NCBI GenBank assembly: GCA_030615435.1
Contig: JAUWZH010000179.1
Span: 1-5,662, forward strand
DNA: 5,662 bases
From: Candidatus Brocadiaceae bacterium
GTDB taxonomy: Bacteria > Planctomycetota > Brocadiia > SM23-32
Direction: 5' to 3'
Below are positions 1 through 5,423 of this stretch, in pieces; within the stretch, counting starts at the first letter, position 1, and each line of letters begins with the position of its first letter. Below the pieces are notes generated by a model. The model saw only the letters and a list, made by a program, of their open reading frames with translations. It was not told where the DNA came from and searched no databases. Position numbers and translations under genes: made by a program.

Positions 1-344
1 CCCGCCTCAGGCACGAGCACCTCTCTGGTTGCGACCGAGTTGTCGCACTGCGCGGGGGCGCCGAGGTAAGCCTTGCGGCTCAGGAAGGTGTTGGCGAAGG
101 TCGCCGCATAATAGTTCGTCCCCCAATCCTGCGCCTGCCAGCCGGGGCCCTCGACGCTGAACTCCTCGGCCTCGCACAGAATCGTGCCGTCCGCCAGGGG
201 CTGGGCCACGGGATTCGCCTCCCCGTAAAGCTGAGCGGGGTGCCTACCCGCCACCCGTTCGGCAGACACGCAGCCCGAGGATAAGGCCGCCAGTAGAACT
301 GAGAGCGCGAGAACCGGCACGCCAACCTTCGTCAAGCACTTCAT
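1..344 (-). CDS. Exported lipoprotein, N-terminal part (runs off left edge)
   Basis: The first 114 codons are in the window and the frame is open to the edge. The N-terminus is a lipoprotein signal: Lys2 and Lys6, a hydrophobic stretch at about residues 7-21, then LSSGC with the likely lipidated cysteine at 25. Serine at -3 makes this a tolerable rather than ideal lipobox. A linker follows. From about residue 57 comes a domain starting LCEAEEF, with GTNYYAATFANTFLSRKAY at about 75-93 and VPEA at the edge. An opening 'EAEEF' followed by aromatic and Gly/Asn-rich motifs resembles carbohydrate-binding-like beta-sandwich domains in large surface proteins of Planctomycetota-like bacteria. That is an impression, not a proven assignment. 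The start at 344 is supported by a GAGGAG site six bases upstream. It probably acts at the outer face of a membrane; the substrate is unknown. Confidence 0.72.
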   Translation of the reverse strand, partial: MKCLTKVGVPVLALSVLLAALSSGCVSAERVAGRHPAQLYGEANPVAQPLADGTILCEAEEFSVEGPGWQAQDWGTNYYAATFANTFLSRKAYLGAPAQCDNSVATREVLVPEA

Positions 345-350
345 CAGAAC

Positions 351-357
351 TCTCCTC
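351..357 (-). promoter_or_regulatory. Ribosome-binding site of the lipoprotein gene
   Basis: On the minus strand GAGGAGA lies six bases before the ATG at 344. It fixes the start of a gene whose frame also contains a lipoprotein signal, and makes the other minus-strand frames here unlikely. Confidence 0.65.
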
Positions 358-391
358 GCCTTGGATCAGGAAAAAACGAGTGACAACTCCA

Positions 392-409
392 CCGCCATTG
401 TAGTGGCGG
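392..409. repeat. Inverted repeat CCGCCA-N6-TGGCGG
   Basis: A perfect 6-bp stem (392-397 with 404-409) encloses a six-base loop. It overlaps the candidate -10 element of the lipoprotein promoter, so it could be an operator-like site or a DNA hairpin. On the minus strand a T-run follows only about 16 bases later, too far for a standard intrinsic terminator from this stem. Confidence 0.45.
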
Positions 410-425
410 CAGGGTTACAGAGCAA
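397..425 (-). promoter_or_regulatory. Candidate sigma-70-type promoter for the lipoprotein gene
   Basis: On the minus strand TTGCTC (425-420) is followed, after 17 bases, by TACAAT (402-397). TACAAT matches five of six positions of the TATAAT consensus; TTGCTC matches only TTG of TTGACA. Transcription would start near 390, giving a leader of roughly 45 bases that includes a run of six T at about 371-376. The -10 element lies across the loop of the CCGCCA/TGGCGG hairpin at 392-409. Spacing and placement are good, but the call rests on one decent hexamer. Confidence 0.33.
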
Positions 426-439
426 CTGAGCAAACAGGC

Positions 440-459
440 CTCAGGAGGAGCCTCCTGGG
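440..459. repeat. Near-palindrome CAGGAGG-AG-CCTCCTG
   Basis: A perfect 7-bp inverted repeat (442-448 with 451-457) is separated by two bases. It extends outward by one G-T pair and one C-G pair. No T-tract follows on either strand, so it is not a normal terminator. It contains an AGGAGG core but no start codon sits at a useful distance. An operator or a structure in a transcript leader are possible; nothing in the sequence decides. Confidence 0.4.
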
Positions 460-765
460 CATCCCTCCTTGACCGGCGGCGAAACCGCGTTTGAACTCCT
501 CTTCGCGCATCGAGGCCCGACACGCACTGCCCGGAAACCGTGAAGAAACCGGCAGAAGTTGCAAACAACTCGCCAAAGCCGCCTTGTGTGCGGAATTCGC
601 GCGCCTCCCAGCGGGGCTTTGCCCCTCGCGGGAAGTACCATCTTGTCCCTACCTGGCAAATCGTGTAACCTACCGGCAGTCTCCGGCATATGGATAGCAC
701 GCACCGGGGACATGGTGCGCGGAGCCCTTTCCCGCAGGCGCGACTTGTGGTTTCGCGAAGAACCC

Positions 766-3700
766 ATGGCCAAACGGAAATCACCCGATCTCAAGGGCTA
801 CTTCCAGGCAGTTCATGGTGTGCACGCCCAGGGCGACGCACGCGAGGAGAGCTTCTACGGCTGCCTTTCGGATTTCCTGTCGGACTTCGCTGAGGCGACA
901 GGCAGAACCCGGATACACGTAACCTCCCTTCCCAAAGCCACCGAGGCGGGGAATCCGGACTTCCGCGTGTGGGACGGCAAGAACCGCATCACGGGCTACG
1001 TCGAGGCGAAGCCGCCCACAGAAGAACGCCTGGATCACGTCGAGACGAGCGGGCAGCTCAAGCGCTATCGGAACACCTTTCCCAACCTCATCTTGACCAA
1101 CTTCTTCGAGTTCCGCCTCTACCGCGACGGCCGTCTCGTGGGGCAAGTCCTTGCTGCGCGACCGCGAATCATGACGCAGGTCGGTGCTGTTCCGCCCGTG
1201 GAGAAGCCCCGAGAGCTTGTTGACCTGCTGGACAAGTTCTTCTCTTTCTCAATACCTCGCTCCTACACGGCCGAGTCCCTTGCGGTGGAGCTCGCCAAGC
1301 GCACACGGTTCCTGCGCGACCTGGTCGCCGAGCAGCTATCTCACGAGCAGCAAACCGAACCCGGTACGCTGACCGGTTTCTACGAGGCATTTCAGCAGTA
1401 CCTGATCGGGCATCTCGACCTGGAGCAGTTCGCCGACCTTTACGCGCAGACCGTCACTTACGGCCTGTTTGCCGCGCGCACCCGGGCTGGAAACGATTTC
1501 ACCCGCCGCAGCGCGTTCGACTGCATCCCGCGCACGATCGGCATCCTGCGGGACGTCTTTCGGTTCATATCCCTCGGCGACCTGCCGGAGCAGATCGAGT
1601 GGATCGTGGACGATGTCGCCCAGGTGCTCGCCGCGTCCGACGCCGGGGACATCCTGGAGCGCTACTATCGCGACGGCATGGGCCGCGACCCCATCGTCCA
1701 CTTTTACGAGACCTTTCTGGCTGAATACGACCCCGAGGAGCGCGAGCGGCGCGGCGTCTACTACACGCCCGAACCCGTCGTCTCCTACATTGTGCGGTCC
1801 CTGCACGGGCTGCTGAAGGAGAAGTTCGGCAAGGCCGACGGTCTGGCTTCCGAGGGCGTAACGCTCCTGGACCCTGCCGCCGGAACCATGACCTTCGTCG
1901 CCCGCGCCTGCCAGGAAGCCGTCCGCGAGTTCGAGGGCAAGTACGGAACCGGCGGAAGCGAGGAGTTCATCCGGGAGCACATCCTCAAGAACTTCTACGC
2001 CTTCGAGCTGATGATGGCCCCGTACGCCGTGGGCCATCTGAAGGTGTCCTTCTTCCTGGAGGAGCTCGGCCACCGGCTTACGGAAGACGAGCGCTTCCGC
2101 TTCTACCTGACGAACACCCTCGAGATGGAGGAGCTGGCCCAGACCCACCTGCCCGGAATGGCGTCCCTGGCGGAGGAATCGCGCCTGGCCGGCGAGGTCA
2201 AGAAGCAGCGCCCGATCCTGGTGATCCTTGGCAACCCCCCGTACTCCGGCCACTCGGCGAATAAGGGCGAATGGATACTGGGCAAGATAAGAGACTACAA
2301 GCAGGTGGACGGAAAGCCGCTGGGAGAGAAGAACCCGAAGTGGCTCCAGGACGATTACGTCAAGTTCCTGCGCTTCGCCCAGTGGAAGATAGAGCAGGCA
2401 GGCCGGGGCGTGGTCGGGATGATCACGAACCACTCCTACCTCGACAATCCCACCTTCCGAGGGATGCGCCAGAGCCTCATGGAGACGTTCGACGAGATAC
2501 ACGTGCTGGACCTGCACGGGAACTCGCTCAAGCGGGAGACCTGCCCGGACGGCTCGAAGGACGAGAACGTTTTCGACATCCGCCAGGGCGTTGCCATCGC
2601 CTTTTTCATCAAGCGCGGAGAGCAAATGGGCGAACCGGCGGCGGTCAAACACGCGGACCTGTGGGGACTGCGGCAGGAGAAGTACGGCTGGCTCGGCGGG
2701 CACGACTTATTCGGCACCGATTGGAAGGAAATACACCCGAAGTCCGAATTCTATCTGTTCGTGGCACGCGATGAGGCGGCACTGGAGCGGTACAACGAGT
2801 TCGTGAAGGTGACCGACCTGTTCCCGATCCACAGCGTAGGAATCGTAACTTCGCGGGACAGGTTCGCCATTGACTTCGACAGGGAGGCGCTGAAGCGCCG
2901 CATCCGCCAGTTCCGCGATCCCAATATGCCCGACGAGGTGGTGCGGGAGGCGTTCAAGCTCAAAGATAAGAAGAACTGGAAGCTGAGCGACGCGCGGGCA
3001 GCGCTGCGGAAGGACGATGCCTGGAACGAAAAACTAGTTCGATGCCTATACCGGCCTTTTGACGTGCGGTGGCTGTTTTATCACCCTGAGCTAATCGAAC
3101 GCGGCCGCAAGGAGGTCATGCGGCATATGCTGGCGGGGAGCAACCTGACCCTGTGCGTCGGCAGAGCGGGACAGGTGGTGGGGGCGGAAACATGGAATGT
3201 AGTTTTGTGTTCGGACGTCCTCGAAGACTTCAATCTTTTCTATCGTGGCGGAAATGTAAACTTCCCATTATACCTCTATCCAGGGATGGGAAGAAACGAT
3301 CTTTTCGGTCAGCTTGACCAAGCGGGTGAAAGGCAACCAAATGTATCCGCGACAGTGCTTTCGCGCTTGGAGGAGGAGCATGCACAAGCCCCTGACCCGG
3401 AACACGTATTGCAGTACGTTTATGCCATTCTTTGGGCCGATAGCTACCGCGAGAAGTACGCCGAGTTCCTGAAGATTGACTTCCCCCGCATTCCCTTTAC
3501 AGCAGACGGCGAGCTTTTCCAGGAGCTTGCCAGCTTGGGGAAGCGGCTGGTCGAGCTGCACCTGCTCCGCTCGGCGGAACTGGATCCGCCGCTGGCCCGC
3601 TTCGAGGGGGAGGGCGACAGCCGCGTGGCTCGCACGAAGAGCCAGGGCTTCCTGTATAAGCCGAAAGAAGAGCACGTCCACATCAACGAGAACCAGTACT

Positions 3701-3936
3701 TCGCGCCCGTACCTGTCGAGTTGTGGGAATACCAGATCGGCGGCTACCAGGTCTTGGAGAAGTGGCTCAAGGATCGCAGGGAACGGACGCTGACGCTGGA
3801 AGAGGTCAAGACCTACTGCCGCATCGTGACGGCCATACGCAAGACCATCGAAGTGCAGGAGGAGATAGACGCGCTTTATTCTCTCGTCGAAAGCCGGATT
3901 GTCGTGTTTGCCCCTGAAGAGCCGCCCGCACAATGA
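766..3936 (+). CDS. Single-chain restriction-modification protein (type ISP-like, no helicase): nuclease, N6-adenine methyltransferase, specificity domain
   Basis: The protein has 1056 residues. Residues 1-150 look like a PD-(D/E)XK nuclease: Glu27/28 in an early helix, P64-D65, then E80-A81-K82, and QLKRY at 97-101. A helical linker leads to a gamma-class adenine methyltransferase: GVYYTP at 330-335, SAM-binding DPAAGT at 369-374 and catalytic NPPY at 490-493. The C-terminal 400 residues resemble the type ISP specificity region: RPFDVRWLFY at 763-772, RKEVMRHML at 781-789 and KIDFPRIPF at 903-911. Classical ISP enzymes such as LlaGI are about 1570 residues with a helicase between nuclease and methyltransferase. 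No Walker A or DExx box is seen here, so architecture is closer to type IIG/IIL. It probably methylates one adenine of an asymmetric site and cleaves unmodified DNA; the target is unreadable. The start at 766 fits the domain beginning, although its GAAG ribosome-binding site is weak; ATG 712 is an alternative. Confidence 0.9.
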   Translation: MAKRKSPDLKGYFQAVHGVHAQGDAREESFYGCLSDFLSDFAEATGRTRIHVTSLPKATEAGNPDFRVWDGKNRITGYVEAKPPTEERLDHVETSGQLKRYRNTFPNLILTNFFEFRLYRDGRLVGQVLAARPRIMTQVGAVPPVEKPRELVDLLDKFFSFSIPRSYTAESLAVELAKRTRFLRDLVAEQLSHEQQTEPGTLTGFYEAFQQYLIGHLDLEQFADLYAQTVTYGLFAARTRAGNDFTRRSAFDCIPRTIGILRDVFRFISLGDLPEQIEWIVDDVAQVLAASDAGDILERYYRDGMGRDPIVHFYETFLAEYDPEERERRGVYYTPEPVVSYIVRSLHGLLKEKFGKADGLASEGVTLLDPAAGTMTFVARACQEAVREFEGKYGTGGSEEFIREHILKNFYAFELMMAPYAVGHLKVSFFLEELGHRLTEDERFRFYLTNTLEMEELAQTHLPGMASLAEESRLAGEVKKQRPILVILGNPPYSGHSANKGEWILGKIRDYKQVDGKPLGEKNPKWLQDDYVKFLRFAQWKIEQAGRGVVGMITNHSYLDNPTFRGMRQSLMETFDEIHVLDLHGNSLKRETCPDGSKDENVFDIRQGVAIAFFIKRGEQMGEPAAVKHADLWGLRQEKYGWLGGHDLFGTDWKEIHPKSEFYLFVARDEAALERYNEFVKVTDLFPIHSVGIVTSRDRFAIDFDREALKRRIRQFRDPNMPDEVVREAFKLKDKKNWKLSDARAALRKDDAWNEKLVRCLYRPFDVRWLFYHPELIERGRKEVMRHMLAGSNLTLCVGRAGQVVGAETWNVVLCSDVLEDFNLFYRGGNVNFPLYLYPGMGRNDLFGQLDQAGERQPNVSATVLSRLEEEHAQAPDPEHVLQYVYAILWADSYREKYAEFLKIDFPRIPFTADGELFQELASLGKRLVELHLLRSAELDPPLARFEGEGDSRVARTKSQGFLYKPKEEHVHINENQYFAPVPVELWEYQIGGYQVLEKWLKDRRERTLTLEEVKTYCRIVTAIRKTIEVQEEIDALYSLVESRIVVFAPEEPPAQ

Positions 3937-3948
3937 CGATGGTAGAGG

Positions 3949-3993
3949 GGCGCCGTAGAAGCGTTCTACGCGGATGCGCCGCAGCTGTAGAAC
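3949..3993 (+). repeat. Overlapping alternative hairpins just after the RM stop codon
   Basis: Three related heptamers occur: CGTAGAA (3954-3960), TTCTACG (3964-3970) and GTAGAAC (3987-3993). In one fold CGTAGAA pairs with TTCTACG across a GCG loop, clamped by GGCGC (3949-3953) with GCGCC (3976-3980). In the other, GTTCTAC (3963-3969) pairs with GTAGAAC and an inner GCGG/CCGC stem (3970-3973 with 3979-3982). The folds share bases and exclude each other. No T-run follows, so this is not a clear Rho-independent terminator. It could protect the 3' end of the RM message or set read-through into the genes downstream; function is inferred only. Confidence 0.45.
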
Positions 3994-4052
3994 ATTGCGC
4001 GACGGGAACAGCAATCGTCACCTAACCAGCCGTCAGGGAGGAGCAAGGAAAG

Positions 4053-4175
4053 ATGGCGAAGCGGAGCAATGCGGACGTAGCTGCGCGGGAGCGCGCCAGG
4101 CGCATGCGCCGGTGGCAAGAGGCGCCAGCGCGAATGGGAGGGTGGTCAATCCGCCACGCACAGACGATCGCATGA
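4053..4175 (+). CDS. Possible 40-residue basic protein, unknown function
   Basis: The ATG at 4053 is preceded by a purine-rich stretch with GGAGGAG at 4037-4043 (nine bases away) and AAGGAA at 4045-4050, better than the site of the large gene upstream. The product begins MAKRSNADVAARERARRMRR, is strongly basic and probably helical, and ends before the TGA at 4173-4175. That stop overlaps an ATG (4172) in frame with the flavodoxin gene, an arrangement seen in translationally coupled genes. I recognise no family. It may be a real small protein, a leader peptide controlling the flavodoxin gene, or a decayed remnant of a longer gene. Confidence 0.35.
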   Translation: MAKRSNADVAARERARRMRRWQEAPARMGGWSIRHAQTIA

Positions 4176-4196
4176 CCCTGACATGGCTCACTTCAC

Positions 4197-4202
4197 AGGA
4201 GG
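4197..4202 (+). promoter_or_regulatory. Strong ribosome-binding site of the flavodoxin gene
   Basis: A full AGGAGG lies five bases before the ATG at 4208. It decides the start: the frame is open much further upstream (to 3974) and includes an ATG at 4172, but those extra residues look unlike flavodoxins and have no comparable site. Confidence 0.8.
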
Positions 4203-4207
4203 CTGAG

Positions 4208-4696
4208 ATGAAGGTCGCAATCCTCTATCACAGCGAAACGGGCAATACGGAGCGAATGGCCGAGCTGATCAAGGAAGGCGCCGAGAGCGTGCCGGGCGTG
4301 GAAGCGAGGATCATGAGAGTGGAGCGGCTCGATACGGCTTACCTCGCAGAGGCAGCCGTGGCGGCGTTCGGGTGTCCTACCTACGAAGGAACCTGCAGTT
4401 GGCAGATGAAAAAGCTTCTCGACACACCGGGGCTTCCTTTGGGAGGCAAGCTCGGCGGCGTGTTCGCCTCCCAGAATTGGCCTGGCGGCGGTGGCGCGGA
4501 CCTCGCGGAAATCACCATGATCGCCGGGATGTTGGTGCGCGGGATGATAGTCTATTCCGGCGGCATAACGAGCGGCTCGCCCCCGCTGCACTTCGGAGCG
4601 GTCAGCACTCGTCGGCCGCAAGGGTTTGATGAGGAGCGCTGCCGCAAGCTCGGCGTCAACCTCGCCGAGAAAGGCCTGGAACTGTTCGGAGAGTAA
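4208..4696 (+). CDS. Flavodoxin-family protein, WrbA-like FMN-binding
   Basis: The product has 162 residues and one flavodoxin-like fold. It begins MKVAILYHSETGNTERMAEL: the first beta-strand followed by the phosphate-binding loop S9-E-T11-G12-N13-T14 that holds FMN phosphate. A second FMN loop is GCPTYEGT at 55-62, after strand VAAFG. A third is ASQNWPGGGGADLAEIT at 87-103, leading into a helix and the strand GMIVYSGG (112-119), as in WrbA-type NAD(P)H:quinone oxidoreductases and short flavodoxins. It is therefore probably a cytoplasmic one- or two-electron carrier or quinone/FMN reductase; the partner cannot be read. The length is normal for short members and below the roughly 200 residues of true WrbA. 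It follows the RM gene by 271 bases on the same strand, with no sign of functional linkage. No terminator is visible after its TAA. Confidence 0.85.
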   Translation: MKVAILYHSETGNTERMAELIKEGAESVPGVEARIMRVERLDTAYLAEAAVAAFGCPTYEGTCSWQMKKLLDTPGLPLGGKLGGVFASQNWPGGGGADLAEITMIAGMLVRGMIVYSGGITSGSPPLHFGAVSTRRPQGFDEERCRKLGVNLAEKGLELFGE

Positions 4697-4901
4697 CCCG
4701 TGCAGCAACTCACGCAAACTCCGGCCCCACCCACCTGCGAAGAGCGAGAAGTCACGAGAGTCCCATCACGAACGCCCGTCCTTCGCAGGCCCAACTGATC
4801 GCCGATGTGGGCTCCTTTTCGAGCGTGTCCCAGGCATGACAGGCGTTGCGGGCCGGGTGAGAATCTTCCACACGCCTTTGCCCAAAGGCCCCGTGCAGCA
4901 A
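4697..4901. repeat. 12-base direct repeat CCCGTGCAGCAA, two copies
   Basis: Copy one is at 4697-4708, immediately after the flavodoxin stop; copy two is at 4890-4901, just before the carB break. Similarity continues with a one-base shift: CGCAAA follows at 4713-4718 and at 4905-4910. An exact 12-mer plus a shifted continuation within about 200 bases is unlikely by chance. The span could be an element bounded by the repeats, or the copies could be relics of a duplication. Confidence 0.6.
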
Positions 4902-4923
4902 TACCGCAAAGTTGCTTCGCAGG
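4734..4923. repeat. 9-base repeat CCTGCGAAG in three copies, two orientations
   Basis: CCTGCGAAG is at 4734-4742 on the plus strand; its reverse complement CTTCGCAGG is at 4781-4789 and at 4915-4923. The first two copies form an inverted pair 38 bases apart. The third lies exactly on the point where carB homology stops (codon 166 at 4921-4919). Its position at the break suggests a role in the rearrangement, but nine bases is short. Confidence 0.5.
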
Positions 4924-5416
4924 GGAACCCCAGCTCGCGCGCTGTCGCTTCGGCTTCCTCCAGGCTGTGCGCAACGCGGCTCCGCGGGATGTCGATCCCG
5001 ATCTCTTGGAGAGCGCTTCGGAACCGGTCGCGATCCTCGGCACATTGGATGGCACGGTAGTCGGCCCCAAGCATCTCCACGCTGAATTCGTCGAGAAGGC
5101 CTGCATCGGCCGCCTGAACCGCCACGTTGAGGGCGGTCTGTCCGTCCAGCGTAGCCAGCAGGGCATCGGGCCGCTCTGCTTCGATGACCTTCGCCAGCAC
5201 CTCGACGGTGATGGGCTCCACATATGTCCGATCGGCCATCGCAGGATCGGTCATAATCGTGGCCGGATTCGAGTTCAGCAGCACGATCTCGTAGCCCTCT
5301 TCCCTGATAGCTTTGCAGGCCTGGGTGCCTGAGTAATCGAACTCACAGGCCTGGCCTATCACGATGGGGCCCGAGCCGATTATGAGAATCTTCCTGATAT
5401 CAGTTCGTTTGGGCAT
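4766..5416 (-). pseudogene. carB: carB 5' fragment: carbamoyl-phosphate synthase large subunit, truncated after residue 166
   Basis: The product starts MPKRTDIRKILIIGSGPIVI, followed by GQACEFDYSGTQACKA (21-36), NSNPATIMTDP (48-58), DGQTALN (91-97) and AEDRDRF (126-132), unmistakable CarB. CarB makes carbamoyl phosphate for pyrimidines and arginine with the CarA glutaminase. Numbering agrees with E. coli without gaps: Arg129 is in place and FPC ends at 166. Similarity then stops abruptly at about 4919. The IIRPSF segment with Arg169, both ATP-grasp modules and the allosteric domain, more than 900 residues, are missing. Fifty unrelated codons follow before TGA at 4766. Only the pre-ATP-grasp domain survives, so it cannot be a working synthase. 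The retained part is intact, without frameshifts, so the break is recent or artefactual. A TGAGGA ribosome-binding site overlaps the upstream hisF stop. Confidence 0.85.
4874..4889. repeat. Small hairpin GCCTTTG-CC-CAAAGGC
   Basis: A 7-bp inverted repeat with a two-base centre, effectively a 6-bp stem with a four-base loop, abuts the second copy of the 12-base direct repeat. There is no T-tract on either side, so it is not a convincing terminator. Confidence 0.4.
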
Positions 5417-5423
5417 ACAGTCC

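Larger units (their letters stand above)
345..765. other. Divergent intergenic region without a gene
   Basis: These 421 bases separate the leftward lipoprotein gene from the rightward RM gene. The plus frame of the RM gene is open back to 559, but the 69 extra codons look non-coding: no similarity to the family, and Arg/Ser/Pro-rich low-complexity content. Minus-strand open frames here have no ribosome-binding sites I would trust. Contents that can be pointed to are the minus-strand promoter candidate, the two inverted repeats listed separately, and a short GGGGC-TTT-GCCCC hairpin near 614-626. For the RM gene the best promoter guess is TTGTCC at 643-648 with a poor -10 near 666-671 (TAACCT), too weak to list as a feature. 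Confidence 0.55.
4697..4918. other. Junction region with short repeats, no recognisable gene
   Basis: These 222 bases lie between the flavodoxin stop and the point where carB similarity ends. The minus frame that continues from carB is open down to 4766, but its last 50 codons match nothing in carbamoyl-phosphate synthase. The plus-strand frame also lacks family features. The region contains two copies of CCCGTGCAGCAA and three copies, in both orientations, of CCTGCGAAG (one straddling the break), plus a small hairpin. No transposase, integrase or classic attC core was seen. It is best read as a recombination or junction zone. Confidence 0.5.

Noticed and set aside
351..409. Intrinsic terminator/attenuator before the lipoprotein gene (hairpin plus T6 on the minus strand)
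   Set aside because: The strong stem is about 16 bases from the T-run and the adjacent GAGT/ACTC stem is only 4 bp, so neither makes a convincing terminator.
559..765. In-frame upstream extension of the RM protein (69 residues)
   Set aside because: The residues are low complexity and non-family-like. The protein begins naturally at MAKRKSPDLKGYF (766). ATG 712 has GGGGA only one base away, too close to serve it.
1336..2703. 455-codon open frame on the minus strand opposite the RM gene
   Set aside because: It is antisense to the methyltransferase region, whose plus-strand motifs are unmistakable. Its Leu/Val/Arg-rich translation has no recognisable domain and no credible ribosome-binding site; long antisense frames are expected at this GC.
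3268..4014. 248-codon minus-strand frame across the RM 3' end
   Set aside because: It is antisense to conserved ISP C-terminal sequence, without family features or a good start site.
3933..4025. 30-codon frame starting in the ATGA overlapping the RM stop
   Set aside because: It is very short, lies over the hairpin structures, has no ribosome-binding site and a non-descript product. It is best explained by chance.
3974..4207. Upstream extension of the flavodoxin frame (78 residues)
   Set aside because: It has Arg-rich, non-family content. The AGGAGG at 4197-4202 and the flavodoxin N-terminal strand place the start at 4208.
4781..4923. Target-site duplication or integron attC interpretation of the CTTCGCAGG pair
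   Set aside because: After the second copy carB sequence does not resume, as it would for a simple insertion with duplicated target. No paired RYYYAAC/GTTRRRY core with a proper stem was found.
4626..5060. 144-codon plus-strand frame across the junction and carB
   Set aside because: It begins inside the flavodoxin gene in another frame and ends antisense to conserved carB, with no domain signal.
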